In this document: positions 37,313 through 46,129 of the stretch, in pieces | How the letters are laid out: each line of letters begins with the position of its first letter | Numbering within the stretch: the first letter of the stretch is position 1 | From: Bacillus sp. FJAT-22090 | GTDB lineage: Bacteria > Bacillota > Bacilli > Bacillales_A > Planococcaceae | Length of the DNA stretch: 64,000 nucleotides | Reading direction: 5' to 3' | Assembly (NCBI RefSeq): GCF_001278755.1 | Contig: NZ_CP012601.1 | Span: 3,162,154-3,226,153 of the forward strand | Made by a program: the position numbers and the translations under genes | Notes under the pieces: generated by a model | Told to the model about the DNA's origin: nothing | Databases searched by the model: none | Seen by the model: only the letters and a program-made list of their open reading frames with translations

Positions 37313-38185
37313 ATGAAAAGTCCTTTTTCTCGTTTTTTTGGAAGTTCCGAAAAGCAAGGACAAGATGAAATTGTGGAACAACCACAAAGTCATATTGAAG
37401 AAGTAGTTAATATTGCGATTGATAAGATTGTGCCGAATAGATACCAGCCTAGAACAGTTTTTGATGATGATAAAATTGAAGAGCTGGCTAGAACTATTCA
37501 TACACATGGTGTTATTCAACCAATCGTTATTAGAAAGATGGATGACGATAAATACGAAATTATTGCTGGTGAACGTAGATTTAGAGCTATGTCAAAGCTT
37601 CAATGGACAGAGGTACCAGCAATAGTTCGTAATTTAAATGACAAAGAAACAGCTTCTATTGCATTAATAGAAAACTTACAACGTGAAGAGTTAACGGCAA
37701 TAGAAGAAGCTGTTGCTTATCAAAAATTATTAAAGTTGCATGAAATAACCCAAGAGGCATTAGCACAGCGTTTAGGGAAAGGACAATCAACTGTTGCAAA
37801 TAAACTAAGATTGTTAAAATTACCTGAGGAAGTTCAACAAGCAATTATGAGGAAAGATCTTTCTGAAAGGCATGCTCGTGCTTTAATGCAAATTAAAGAA
37901 AAAGAAATGCAAATAGAGTTAATGAATACTTCTATAGAAAATCATTGGAATGTAAAGCAACTAGAAGAGCATGTGGAGCAAATATTAAATCCACCAAGTA
38001 AGGATATTAAAAAAACTCCTAAGCCTAAACGTAAGGCTATTAGTAAAGATGTTCGAATAGCATTGAATACGATTAAACACTCATTGTCTATGGTAACTAA
38101 AAGTGGTATTAGTATTAAAACAGAAGAAGAAGATACCGAAGAATTTTATCAAATTACAGTAAAAATACCTAAAAAGAAATCATAA
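37313..38185 (+). CDS. noc: Nucleoid occlusion protein Noc
   Basis: ParB-family CTP-dependent DNA-binding protein that blocks Z-ring assembly over the chromosome. The 290-aa protein starts with an amphipathic membrane-targeting helix ([11 protein letters not shown]), then the ParB N-domain with NRYQPR and GERRFRA, the [37 protein letters not shown] helix-turn-helix and a Lys-rich C-terminal dimer domain. The N-terminal helix and position before soj separate it from Spo0J. Its own sites (ATTTCCCGGGAAAT) differ from parS. Confidence 0.94.
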   Translation: MKSPFSRFFGSSEKQGQDEIVEQPQSHIEEVVNIAIDKIVPNRYQPRTVFDDDKIEELARTIHTHGVIQPIVIRKMDDDKYEIIAGERRFRAMSKLQWTEVPAIVRNLNDKETASIALIENLQREELTAIEEAVAYQKLLKLHEITQEALAQRLGKGQSTVANKLRLLKLPEEVQQAIMRKDLSERHARALMQIKEKEMQIELMNTSIENHWNVKQLEEHVEQILNPPSKDIKKTPKPKRKAISKDVRIALNTIKHSLSMVTKSGISIKTEEEDTEEFYQITVKIPKKKS

Positions 38186-38204
38186 TATATTTATATTTTA
38201 CTTA

Positions 38205-38238
38205 AACTCTCTCAACTAAATGTGAGAGTTTTTTTTTT
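38205..38238 (+). terminator. Terminator of noc
   Basis: AACTCTC...GAGAGTT stem followed by a run of ten T. Confidence 0.85.
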
Positions 38239-38322
38239 GTAACAAGAATAACACCCAAATTTCATTGAAATTTGATAGAATGTAAATAGAGTAATATAAA
38301 ACGAGAAGAAGAGGGTGCAAGA

Positions 38323-39084
38323 GTGGGAAGAATTATTGCAATAGCCAATCAAAAAGGTGGTGTAGGAAAGACTACTACATCCGTAAACTTAAGTGCCTGC
38401 CTTGCTTATTTAGGAAAAAAGGTATTACTTGTCGATATTGATCCACAAGGAAATGCTTCTAGTGGAGTTGGGGTAAACAAAGGCGATGTAAATCAGTGTA
38501 TATATGATGTATTAATAGATGACGTTAGCGTTTTAGAGACAATACAGGAAACAAAAGTGGAAAATTTACATATTGTTCCCGCTACTATATCTTTGGCAGG
38601 TGCAGAAATAGAGCTCGTTTCAACTATTTCAAGGGAAGTAAGATTAAAAAGAGCCCTACAAGAGGTAAAAGACAAATATGAATATATCATCATTGATTGT
38701 CCACCATCATTAGGGTTATTAACGATTAATTCTCTAACTGCCTCCGATGCTATTATTATTCCTGTTCAATGTGAGTTTTACGCATTAGAAGGGTTAAGCC
38801 AACTTTTAAGTACGATTAGACTAGTACAGAAACACTTAAATAAAAACTTAGAAATAGATGGAGTTCTATTGACTATGTTTGATGCACGAACAAATTTAGG
38901 TATTCAAGTAATTGAAGAAGTTAAAAAATACTTCCAAGAGAAAGTATACAAGACGATCATACCTAGAAATGTTCGATTGAGTGAAGCACCAAGTCACGGA
39001 GAACCGATAATAATTTATGATCCAAAGTCTCGGGGAGCAGAAGTATACTTAGATTTAGCGAAGGAAGTGATTCGTAATGGCTAA
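38323..39084 (+). CDS. soj: Sporulation initiation inhibitor Soj (ParA)
   Basis: Walker-type ATPase that with Spo0J controls origin segregation and DnaA activity. The 253-aa protein has the deviant Walker A KGGVGKTTT near residue 11, switch II DIDPQGNAS and Walker B IIIDCPPSLGLL. The start is GTG 38323. It overlaps spo0J by 8 nt, a soj-spo0J operon. Confidence 0.97.
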   Translation: MGRIIAIANQKGGVGKTTTSVNLSACLAYLGKKVLLVDIDPQGNASSGVGVNKGDVNQCIYDVLIDDVSVLETIQETKVENLHIVPATISLAGAEIELVSTISREVRLKRALQEVKDKYEYIIIDCPPSLGLLTINSLTASDAIIIPVQCEFYALEGLSQLLSTIRLVQKHLNKNLEIDGVLLTMFDARTNLGIQVIEEVKKYFQEKVYKTIIPRNVRLSEAPSHGEPIIIYDPKSRGAEVYLDLAKEVIRNG

Positions 39085-39913
39085 AGCATTGGGTAAAGGA
39101 CTAAATGCATTTTTTCCAGAGGAAGATTTGAAAGCTGAAAAAGTAGATAAAATTAGTTTAGATAAAATTAAACCTAACCCATATCAACCAAGAAAAATTT
39201 TTGATGAAGAAGCAATGAAAGATCTTTCTGAATCCATAAAAGAACATGGTGTATTACAGCCAATCATCTTACGTAAAAAAGGCTCAAAATATGAAATTGT
39301 CGTTGGGGAAAGAAGATTTCGAGCGTCTGAACTAGCTGGTCAAGATGAAATACCTGCTGTCATTCGTGAATTAAATGATCAGCAAATGATGGAAATAGCA
39401 ATATTAGAAAATCTACAAAGAGAAGATTTAACACCTATAGAAGAGGCAGAAGCCTATCAAAACTTAATGGAAAACCTAAATTTAACGCAGGAACAGCTTG
39501 CTTTTAGATTAGGTAAAAGCCGTCCTCATATCGCTAATCACATCAGATTGTTATCACTTCCTGAAGAGGTAAGAAATGCAATTACAAATGGTGAACTATC
39601 TATGGGACACGGTAAGGCGCTATTAGGATTAAAAAAGAAAAAGAATATTCCTTTAATCATGTTAAAAACATTAAAAGAAAATTTAAATGTTAGACAATTA
39701 GAAGCACTCGTACAACGCTTAAATGAGAATGTTCCACGTGAAACAAAACCTACTGTAAAAAAGGATATCTTTACTATTGAAAAAGAATCAGAATTAAGAG
39801 AAATATTCGGAACTCCAGTCTCTATTGTTAAAAACAAAAACAAAGGTAAAATAGAGATTGAATTTTTTTCTGAGGATGATTTAGAAAGAATATTACAACT
39901 ATTAGAAGATTAA
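39077..39913 (+). CDS. spo0J: Chromosome partitioning protein Spo0J (ParB)
   Basis: CTP-dependent DNA clamp that loads at parS, spreads and recruits SMC. The 278-aa protein has the ParB/Srx domain (PNPYQPRKIFD, GERRFRASELAG), the helix-turn-helix (LTQEQLAFRLGKSRPHIANHIRLLSL) and a C-terminal dimer domain. ATG 39077 lies inside the soj 3' end. A perfect parS site is embedded in the coding region, as in B. subtilis. Confidence 0.97.
   Translation: MAKALGKGLNAFFPEEDLKAEKVDKISLDKIKPNPYQPRKIFDEEAMKDLSESIKEHGVLQPIILRKKGSKYEIVVGERRFRASELAGQDEIPAVIRELNDQQMMEIAILENLQREDLTPIEEAEAYQNLMENLNLTQEQLAFRLGKSRPHIANHIRLLSLPEEVRNAITNGELSMGHGKALLGLKKKKNIPLIMLKTLKENLNVRQLEALVQRLNENVPRETKPTVKKDIFTIEKESELREIFGTPVSIVKNKNKGKIEIEFFSEDDLERILQLLED
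39730..39745. promoter_or_regulatory. parS site within spo0J
   Basis: TGTTCCACGTGAAACA, a full match to the parS consensus, encodes NVPRET of Spo0J. Its position inside the gene is conserved in Bacillus. Confidence 0.95.
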
Positions 39914-39917
39914 ATTC

Positions 39918-39954
39918 AACCTATTTCTAGTATCTAGAAATAGGTTGTGCTTTT
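39918..39954 (+). terminator. Terminator of soj-spo0J
   Basis: CAACCTATTTCTA and TAGAAATAGGTTG form a 13-bp stem followed by TGCTTTT, a short T-run. Confidence 0.75.
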
Positions 39955-40099
39955 AATAGATTAGCATTTTATATTTTTGAAGCTTCTCTGTTGTAATGTA
40001 CAGATTTCCTAAAGGGGCGACGATTAGCCCTTTAGAGTCTATGTGCATTGTGCCTACAGCATCATTCTTCATATCATAAATTAGAAATAACAGAGTCAT
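39953..40099 (-). CDS. Possible small 48-aa protein or gene remnant
   Basis: An open frame on the minus strand reads MTLLFLIYDMKNDAVGTM at its start and ends KYKMLIY. It has no good ribosome site, is not of a family I know, and lies in an otherwise empty 240-nt gap between spo0J and a DUF554 gene. Amino-acid composition looks protein-like. The B. subtilis position holds yyaB, but I cannot show any relation; it could be a decayed gene. Confidence 0.25.
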   Translation of the reverse strand: MTLLFLIYDMKNDAVGTMHIDSKGLIVAPLGNLYITTEKLQKYKMLIY

Positions 40100-40153
40100 T
40101 ATTAATAGACATTAAGCTCTTCCAATTCGAGAAGAAGGAATGAGGAAATAGAT

Positions 40154-40861
40154 ATGGTTTTACTAGGAACTATTGTTAATGCACTATTAATAATAGTGGG
40201 TGCAATAATAGGTAGGTTTTTAAGAAATATTCCTGAAAATATGAAGCAGACTGTAATGTATGCGATCGGGATAGCAGTAGTCGTTTTAGGGATTCAAATG
40301 GGCTTGGAGAGTACTAATTTTGTACTTATTATTATTTGTTTAGTATTCGGTGGAGTAATTGGAGAATGGATTGACATAGACAAATGGTTAAATAAATTAG
40401 GCAAATACATAGAACAAAAATTTGGGTCTAAAACTGCCGAGGGAGGCAGTATTGCACAAGGATTTGTTACTGGTACATTAATATTTGTCATCGGAGCAAT
40501 GGGAGTACTTGGAGCATTAAATAGCGGACTTCAAAATGACCATGAATTGTTAATTAGTAAGGGAATAATAGATGGTTTTACATCTATTATACTTTCTGCA
40601 ACACTAGGGATTGGTGTCTTACTCTCAGCCATTCCAGTAGCAGTATATCAAGGTGCAATTGCATTATTCGCTACTCAGATAACAAAATTAATTCCAGAAG
40701 CTGCACTTGAATTATTTATTCAAGAAATGACAGCAACTGGAGGGATAATGATTATAGCTATAGGATTAAATCTACTTGGATTAACAAAAATTAGAGTAGC
40801 AAATTTACTGCCTAGCTTAGTTATAGTTGCGATTGCTGTTACTTTTATTTATAATTTTTAA
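40154..40861 (+). CDS. DUF554 family membrane protein
   Basis: A 235-aa integral membrane protein with about six or seven hydrophobic segments, beginning MVLLGTIVNALLIIVGAIIGRFLRNIPENM and including GLESTNFVLIIICLVFGGVIGEWIDID, the usual DUF554 features (YqgA/YdfK group). The function is unknown; transport has been proposed. It is transcribed rightward, and its last 45 nt overlap the 3' end of the convergent yyaC gene. Confidence 0.85.
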   Translation: MVLLGTIVNALLIIVGAIIGRFLRNIPENMKQTVMYAIGIAVVVLGIQMGLESTNFVLIIICLVFGGVIGEWIDIDKWLNKLGKYIEQKFGSKTAEGGSIAQGFVTGTLIFVIGAMGVLGALNSGLQNDHELLISKGIIDGFTSIILSATLGIGVLLSAIPVAVYQGAIALFATQITKLIPEAALELFIQEMTATGGIMIIAIGLNLLGLTKIRVANLLPSLVIVAIAVTFIYNF

Positions 40862-41416
40862 ATTATATCTATGCCATGCGAGTAAAAGTGCGCGTGAAAT
40901 AACTTTACCCATTTCAAATGTTATGTTTAGACGCGTGCTTTGTAGTACATTATATTCCATAAAGCCTCCAATATTTACGACTGCTTTAATGGAAATCTCA
41001 CCGATAGGTGGTAATTCTTTTTTAACTGCTTTTCCTGGATATAAGGGACCTGGATGTACAATTATTTGACCGATGTTCCCTGAATTGCCAAGACAAGCAT
41101 CAATGGCGATAATAAAAGGTTTCGATGGGGAATCAAGTAATTCTTGTGTTATTTCCTCAATATTTAAAGCGTGTAATGGATTGTCGAGTGTTCCAACAAT
41201 CTGAAAAGGAAAAGAAGAAAGCTGTGTTAAGAAAGAGCCTGTCATTGGTCCGAGTGCATCTCCTGTTGAACGATCAGTTCCAATGCAACAAAAAACTAAG
41301 TTTGGATGTTCAAAAGGTATTTGATCTAAGAAAAAGTTGCTTAGTTTCCATACAACGCCTGTTTCTTTATAATTGATAGTAGATGATTCTTTTATCTCTG
41401 CTGCTTGAAAATTCAT
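40817..41416 (-). CDS. yyaC: Spore protease-like protein YyaC
   Basis: A 199-aa protein of the YyaC family, related to the germination protease GPR fold (FCCIGTDRSTGDALGPMTG near the N-terminus, IIAIDACLGNSGNIGQIIVHPGPLYPGKAVKKELPPIG in the middle). It is sporulation-associated in B. subtilis, and its substrate is unknown. ATG 41416 has GTGAG 7 nt upstream and is preferred to the GTG at 41428. One of only two well-supported minus-strand genes between oriC and rlmH. Confidence 0.88.
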   Translation of the reverse strand: MNFQAAEIKESSTINYKETGVVWKLSNFFLDQIPFEHPNLVFCCIGTDRSTGDALGPMTGSFLTQLSSFPFQIVGTLDNPLHALNIEEITQELLDSPSKPFIIAIDACLGNSGNIGQIIVHPGPLYPGKAVKKELPPIGEISIKAVVNIGGFMEYNVLQSTRLNITFEMGKVISRALLLAWHRYNLKIINKSNSNRNYN

Positions 41417-41495
41417 ATAGAGACTCACTTTCTTTTTTAAAACAGTATATGTAAATAAGAAACTATTTATTCAGAAAGGTGACATAAAGAATAAT

Positions 41496-42356
41496 ATGAA
41501 CACAGAAGTATCATACACATATTTAAAAAAATTAATATTAAATGAAGAAACTTGGATAAATCTTGGATTAATAGCTTTGAAAGTAATCTTTATATTGATT
41601 GCTTCAGCTATTGTGGTGAGAGTTGGGAAGAGGCTCCTTAAGAGAGTGTTTTCCGTAAGAGAAAGAAGTCCATTAGCATATTCTGAACGTAGACAAAATA
41701 CTTTATTGAAGTTGCTTCAAAATATACTAGCTTATGCCGTTTATTTTACGGCAATCTTAGCAGTATTATCGACCTTTAATATTAATGTAGCAGGATTATT
41801 AGCGGGGGCAGGTATTCTTGGTCTAGCAGTAGGGTTTGGTGCACAGAGTTTAGTAAAAGACGTTATCACAGGTTTTTTTATAGTATTTGAAGATCAGTTT
41901 GCTGTTGGTGATCAAGTGATGATTGGGCAATCTACAGGGGTAGTGCTAGAAATTGGCCTAAGAACAACGAAAGTAAAAAGTTATACAGGAGAATTGCATA
42001 TTATTCCAAATGGGAATATTTCAGAAGTTATCAATTACTCCATTTATAATTCATTAGCTTTAATAGATATTAGCATCTCTTACGAATCCGATATTCAATC
42101 AGTAGAAAATATGATTAGAGAATTCTTACAAGATTTACCTAGTAAATACGAGGAGCTGGTAAAGGTTCCAGATTTACTTGGAGTGCAGAATGTGGCAGCA
42201 ACCGAAGTAATATTAAGAGTTGTTGCAGAAACTCTACCTAATCAACAACATGGAGTTGCAAGAAATATCCGTAGAGATATAAAGAATTACCTCGATGAAA
42301 AGGGGATTGAAATTCCTTATCCAAAAATGGTTTTATACCAAAGTAAAAAAGAGTAG
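41496..42356 (+). CDS. Small-conductance mechanosensitive channel (MscS family)
   Basis: A 286-aa protein with three N-terminal membrane segments, the third being the Gly/Ala-rich pore helix (NVAGLLAGAGILGLAVGFGAQSLVKDVITGFFIVFEDQ), followed by the MscS beta domain (VGDQVMIGQSTGVVLEIGLRTTKV, IPNGNISEVINYS) and a C-terminal alpha/beta domain. It releases osmolytes on hypo-osmotic shock. Similar to YkuT-type short MscS. It runs into the DUF951 gene with an 8-nt gap. Confidence 0.93.
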   Translation: MNTEVSYTYLKKLILNEETWINLGLIALKVIFILIASAIVVRVGKRLLKRVFSVRERSPLAYSERRQNTLLKLLQNILAYAVYFTAILAVLSTFNINVAGLLAGAGILGLAVGFGAQSLVKDVITGFFIVFEDQFAVGDQVMIGQSTGVVLEIGLRTTKVKSYTGELHIIPNGNISEVINYSIYNSLALIDISISYESDIQSVENMIREFLQDLPSKYEELVKVPDLLGVQNVAATEVILRVVAETLPNQQHGVARNIRRDIKNYLDEKGIEIPYPKMVLYQSKKE

Positions 42357-42364
42357 GTGTTCAA

Positions 42365-42565
42365 ATGGATAGTAAAAAATTTCAATTAAATGATATTGTC
42401 GAAATGAAAAAACAACATCCTTGTGGCACGAATGCGTGGAAAATCATTCGTATGGGGGCAGATATTCGTATAAAATGTGAAGGTTGTCAGCATAGTGTAA
42501 TGATTCCACGAAAAGAATTTGAGAAAAAGATGAAAAAACTATTAGTGCAAGCTGATACGGAGTAA
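42365..42565 (+). CDS. yyzM: DUF951 family protein (YyzM)
   Basis: A 66-aa protein with the DUF951 pattern: FQLNDIVEMKKQHPCGTNAWKIIRMGADIRIKCEGCQHSVMIPRKEFEKKMKK. The paired Cys (CEGC) and HPCG could bind metal, but the role is unknown. Placed between the MscS gene and ychF, as in many Bacillales. Confidence 0.9.
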   Translation: MDSKKFQLNDIVEMKKQHPCGTNAWKIIRMGADIRIKCEGCQHSVMIPRKEFEKKMKKLLVQADTE

Positions 42566-42653
42566 GGATAGACTTTTAGCGTTAAAATCAATATAATGAA
42601 CAGGTTATATATAATTTTTGTTGGTTTAGAAAATAGAAGGGTTGTGACCATAC

Positions 42654-43754
42654 ATGGCATTAACTGCAGGAATCGTAGGATTACCGAACGTAGGAAAATC
42701 TACACTATTTAATGCAATAACAAAAGCAGGAGCACTTGCTGCAAACTATCCATTCGCTACAATTGATCCAAACGTAGGGATTGTTGAAGTTCCTGATGCT
42801 CGTTTAGATAAATTAACTGAATTAGTAGTACCAAAGAAAACTGTTCCAACGGCATTTGAATTTACAGATATTGCTGGAATTGTAGCTGGTGCAAGTAAAG
42901 GGGAAGGTCTTGGAAACAAGTTCTTAGCCCATATTAGAGAAGTAGATGCCATTTGCCAAGTAGTTCGTTGCTTCCAAGATGATAATATTACGCATGTTTC
43001 AGGAAAAGTAGACCCTATCGCGGATATTGAAGTTATTAATTTGGAATTAATTTTAGCAGACTTAGAAAGTGTTGATAAGCGTTTGGCACGAGTTGTTAAA
43101 ATGGCGAAACAAAAAGATAAAGATGCAATGGTGGAAGAACCTATTTTAACACGTTTAAAAGAAGCTTTTGAAGAAGGAAAACCAGGTAGATCTGTTGATT
43201 TCACAGAAGAGGAACTTCGAGTTGTAAAGGGACTTCATCTATTAACGATAAAACCAATATTATACGTTGCCAATGTATCAGAAGACGATATTATGGCAGC
43301 AGATGAAAATGAATATGTACAAAAAGTGCGTGAATTTGCAGCAGAAGAAGGAGCACAAGTTATCGTTATTTGTGCAAAAATTGAAGAAGAAATGGCTGCT
43401 CTAGAGGATGATGAAAAATCTATGTTCCTAGAAGAGTTAGGTATTGAGGAATCTGGCTTAGATCAATTAATCAAAGCATCCTATTCACTTCTTGGCCTTG
43501 CTACATACTTCACTGCAGGTGTACAGGAAGTACGTGCTTGGACATTCCGTAAAGGTATGAAGGCTCCTCAATGTGCAGGAGTTATCCATTCGGATTTTGA
43601 AAAAGGGTTTATCCGTGCAGAAACAGTTGCTTACGATGATTTAGTTGCAACTGGCTCCATGGCATTAGCCAAAGAAGCAGGTAAGGTTCGTTTAGAAGGT
43701 AAAGAATATGTAGTACAAGATGGAGACGTAATGTTGTTCCGTTTTAACGTATAA
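42654..43754 (+). CDS. ychF: Ribosome-binding ATPase YchF
   Basis: Obg-family P-loop protein that hydrolyses ATP rather than GTP and binds ribosomes; linked to stress responses. The 366-aa protein has G1 GLPNVGKST, G3 DIAG, a coiled-coil insertion, and a C-terminal TGS domain (FTAGVQEVRAWTFRKGMKAPQCAGVIHSDFEKGFIRAE). The NxxE replacing NKxD fits ATP preference. ATG 42654 is behind AAGGGTTGTG. Single gene with its own terminator. Confidence 0.97.
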   Translation: MALTAGIVGLPNVGKSTLFNAITKAGALAANYPFATIDPNVGIVEVPDARLDKLTELVVPKKTVPTAFEFTDIAGIVAGASKGEGLGNKFLAHIREVDAICQVVRCFQDDNITHVSGKVDPIADIEVINLELILADLESVDKRLARVVKMAKQKDKDAMVEEPILTRLKEAFEEGKPGRSVDFTEEELRVVKGLHLLTIKPILYVANVSEDDIMAADENEYVQKVREFAAEEGAQVIVICAKIEEEMAALEDDEKSMFLEELGIEESGLDQLIKASYSLLGLATYFTAGVQEVRAWTFRKGMKAPQCAGVIHSDFEKGFIRAETVAYDDLVATGSMALAKEAGKVRLEGKEYVVQDGDVMLFRFNV

Positions 43755-43757
43755 TAT

Positions 43758-43792
43758 AAAACAGGTCAGCTAACATGCTGACCTGTTTTTTT
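43758..43792 (+). terminator. Terminator of ychF
   Basis: AACAGGTCAGC...GCTGACCTGTT with seven T after it. Confidence 0.9.
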
Positions 43793-43818
43793 CAATAAAA
43801 ACTATGATAAATAGAGTT

Positions 43819-43944
43819 GTTGATTTCCGCTCCCGGCAGACGCTTTCCACGGACGGGGCCGAGCCGCTTCCTTCGCAAAGCTCAGTCCAGGGTCTCGTCT
43901 GTCCCGCTTTTCCCGCTGGAGTCGCCGCCTTCGCTCCAATCAAT
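43819..43944. repeat. GC-rich dispersed-repeat-like element
   Basis: A 126-nt block rich in G and C inside AT-rich DNA. It runs from TTGATTTCCGCTCCCGGCAG to GTCGCCGCCTTCGCTCCAATCAA; the outer ends form a partial inverted repeat (TTGATT...AATCAA). The word order (TTTCCGCTCC, GACGCTTTCC, GTCTCGTCTGTCCCGC, TCCCGCTGGAGTCGCCGCC) resembles a repeat I have seen scattered in intergenic DNA of Bacillaceae and Planococcaceae. No ORF. The next 150 nt to 44095 show nothing recognisable. Confidence 0.75.
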
Positions 43945-44095
43945 AATATATTGAGTAATTATATAATTATATAAAATAAGGCTCTACATAAAACAGATAA
44001 TCACAAGGAATCAAAACTGAACGTGAACAGTTAGGGATTGATGATTGACCTGGTAAATACATAAAATGACAAAAGGTATCTAGATGTCAGCTTAT

Positions 44096-44656
44096 TTACT
44101 GCTCTGATTTTTTGCTGTTTAATACGTATAACTTCGGCTCTGCAGGATCATCTTTTATAAGCAGATGAGCTGGATATTTTATTAATTCTTTATACATAGC
44201 AAAGTCTCCGGCAGCACCTGCAACTAACCATGCTCCTAATAAGACTAATCCTGGTGATTCTACCCAGTATCCGAGAACCATGGGAAGGACTCCTGTCATC
44301 CAAAAAGGAAGTAATAATGCTTTTTTCATTGCACTATTTACAATAGGTAAATTGGTTGTTGCATAGGCAATACCCAGTTTAAGATTGACGCCGTAATCCA
44401 TACTGCTCCATGGGGCTTTCCCGAAAAACCAGAAACCAATTAAATGAAAACATTCATGGAAAACAATTAACAACGCATAACCTAAAAAAAATAATAGTAA
44501 ATCTACAATTGAAAAATTTATGTTGAAGCCATCGTGTAACCAACTATAAATAACTAATCCTAAAATCGATAAGAGTACAGTTATTATCAGACTAAACCAA
44601 GCAACTTTTTTTAAATCGGTATCAATAATGGTTAAGATATCCTCTTTATTTTCCAT
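44096..44656 (-). CDS. DUF3267 membrane protein with HExxH motif
   Basis: A 186-aa protein with about four hydrophobic segments and a metalloprotease-like HECFH in ALLIVFHECFHLIGFWFFGK. DUF3267 proteins are regarded as putative membrane zincins; no substrate is known. ATG 44656 has GGAGG 8 nt upstream and is preferred over the longer open frame. It is read against all neighbours and diverges from rpsF. Not at this place in B. subtilis as far as I recall, so possibly a local insertion. Confidence 0.8.
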   Translation of the reverse strand: MENKEDILTIIDTDLKKVAWFSLIITVLLSILGLVIYSWLHDGFNINFSIVDLLLFFLGYALLIVFHECFHLIGFWFFGKAPWSSMDYGVNLKLGIAYATTNLPIVNSAMKKALLLPFWMTGVLPMVLGYWVESPGLVLLGAWLVAGAAGDFAMYKELIKYPAHLLIKDDPAEPKLYVLNSKKSEQ

Positions 44657-44756
44657 GATCAACGCCTCCGAGTTAAATACACTATGGACTTTTTTACGTC
44701 CTTTCACTAACGTTAAAATAAATATACAGGAAATGTGAAAAGATTGGTAATGAATC

Positions 44757-44785
44757 TTGATATAAAAAATAATTTGTGTTACAAT
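44757..44785 (+). promoter_or_regulatory. Promoter of rpsF-ssb-rpsR
   Basis: TTGATA and TACAAT separated by 17 nt, about 80 nt before rpsF. Confidence 0.75.
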
Positions 44786-44792
44786 TCATTGA

Positions 44793-44859
44793 TGTGAGTA
44801 ATAACATTACTTGCTCCTTGTCGGCTGTAAGCAGTCGGCCAAAGACCATAGGGAGGTGT
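44793..44859 (+). promoter_or_regulatory. Probable S6:S18 ribosomal protein leader
   Basis: The rpsF 5' UTR has a small hairpin GGCTG-TAAG-CAGTC enclosed by CTCC and GGGAG, so the outer stem would cover the ribosome site. The downstream CCAAAGACCAT block resembles the S6:S18 autoregulatory motif known from rpsF leaders. Recognised by position and shape, not by alignment. Confidence 0.55.
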
Positions 44860-44865
44860 AAATAG

Positions 44866-45156
44866 ATGAGAAAGTACGAATTAATGTACATTATTCAACC
44901 AACAATTGAAGAAGATGCGAAGAAAGCTTTAGTTGAGCGTTTCAACGAAATCTTAACTTCAAATGGTGCAGAAATCATCGAATCAAAAGAGTGGGGCAAA
45001 CGCCGCTTAGCTTATGAAATCAATGACTTACGTGAAGGTTACTACCAAATCGTTAAAGCAAACGCTGATTCTCAAGCAATCGATGAATACACTCGTTTAG
45101 CTAACATCAATGAAGACATTATCCGTCACATTGCTGTTCGTATCGACGATAAATAA
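44866..45156 (+). CDS. rpsF: 30S ribosomal protein S6
   Basis: A 96-aa protein starting [26 protein letters not shown], with [20 protein letters not shown] in the middle, both typical of S6. It binds 16S rRNA with S18. First gene of rpsF-ssb-rpsR; ATG 44866 follows GGGAGG. Confidence 0.98.
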   Translation: MRKYELMYIIQPTIEEDAKKALVERFNEILTSNGAEIIESKEWGKRRLAYEINDLREGYYQIVKANADSQAIDEYTRLANINEDIIRHIAVRIDDK

Positions 45157-45199
45157 TAAAATCGACTAACAAAAGCTGAGAGAGGGAGGTTGAACACTG

Positions 45200-45703
45200 A
45201 TGATTAACCGTGTCGTTTTAGTTGGAAGACTAACAAAAGATCCGGAACTTCGCTATACACCAAGTGGTGTTGCAATGGCAAGATTTACACTAGCTGTAAA
45301 TCGAACATTCTCCAACCAACAGGGTGAAAGAGAAGCTGATTTTATCAACTGTGTCGTTTGGAGAAAGCAAGCGGAAAACACAGCTAACTTCTTGAAAAAG
45401 GGAAGTTTAGCAGGTGTTGAAGGGCGTATTCAAACAGGCAGTTATGAAGGACAAGATGGTAAACGTGTTTATACTACTGATGTTGTTGCAGACAGCGTAC
45501 AGTTTTTAGAACCACGTAATAGTAGTTCTGGAGACCGTAGCCAAGGCGGACAATCGTTTGGTGGTGGACAACAGCAAAATCCATATCCGACATATCAGCA
45601 AAACCAACCAATGAATCAGCAAAATTATACACGTGTAGACGAAGATCCATTTGCAAACAGTAGCGGGCCAATCGAAGTATCGGATGACGATCTACCGTTT
45701 TAA
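45200..45703 (+). CDS. ssb: Single-stranded DNA-binding protein
   Basis: Coats ssDNA and recruits repair and replication partners. The 167-aa protein has an OB fold (residues 1-105, [23 protein letters not shown]), a disordered Gln/Gly/Asn-rich linker, and the acidic tip DDDLPF that binds partner proteins. Between rpsF and rpsR as usual; the operon is DNA-damage induced in B. subtilis. Confidence 0.98.
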   Translation: MINRVVLVGRLTKDPELRYTPSGVAMARFTLAVNRTFSNQQGEREADFINCVVWRKQAENTANFLKKGSLAGVEGRIQTGSYEGQDGKRVYTTDVVADSVQFLEPRNSSSGDRSQGGQSFGGGQQQNPYPTYQQNQPMNQQNYTRVDEDPFANSSGPIEVSDDDLPF

Positions 45704-45750
45704 AAGGACTTCATACACTTTTACTTTAATCGAAAAGGAGGCAACCTATT

Positions 45751-45987
45751 ATGGCACCACGTCGCGGAGGCAAAAGACGCCGTAAAGTTTGTTACTTCAC
45801 AGCTAACAACATTACACACATTGATTATAAAGATGTAGATTTGTTGAAAAAATTCGTGTCAGAACGTGGAAAAATTCTTCCACGTCGTGTGACAGGAACT
45901 AGCGCGAAGTACCAACGTAAGTTAACAAGAGCTATCAAAGTATCTCGTATAATGGCATTACTACCATTTACTTCTGAAGAGAGATAA
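45751..45987 (+). CDS. rpsR: 30S ribosomal protein S18
   Basis: A 78-aa basic protein with [45 protein letters not shown] sequence (here [12 protein letters not shown]), the S18 signature. Cys near residue 13 (RRKVCYF) is common in this family. Strong AAAGGAGG upstream. Confidence 0.98.
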   Translation: MAPRRGGKRRRKVCYFTANNITHIDYKDVDLLKKFVSERGKILPRRVTGTSAKYQRKLTRAIKVSRIMALLPFTSEER

Positions 45988-46001
45988 GTTTAAAAAATAT
46001 A

Positions 46002-46027
46002 AGGACCGGGAAACCGGTCTTTTTTTT
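46002..46027 (+). terminator. Terminator of rpsF-ssb-rpsR
   Basis: GACCGG-GAAA-CCGGTC hairpin with eight T. Confidence 0.92.
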
Positions 46028-46129
46028 ATTGTTAAATTACCTATTATTTCTAGGCCGAACAAAAGAAATTTAGTTGTAAGAAGAAATCTGTTACAATGAA
46101 AAGATGATTACAACAAAGGAAGGTCCCTC

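Noticed and set aside
42746-43204. 152-aa minus-strand ORF inside ychF
   Set aside because: It is a shadow frame opposite a strongly conserved gene, with no ribosome site or recognisable family.
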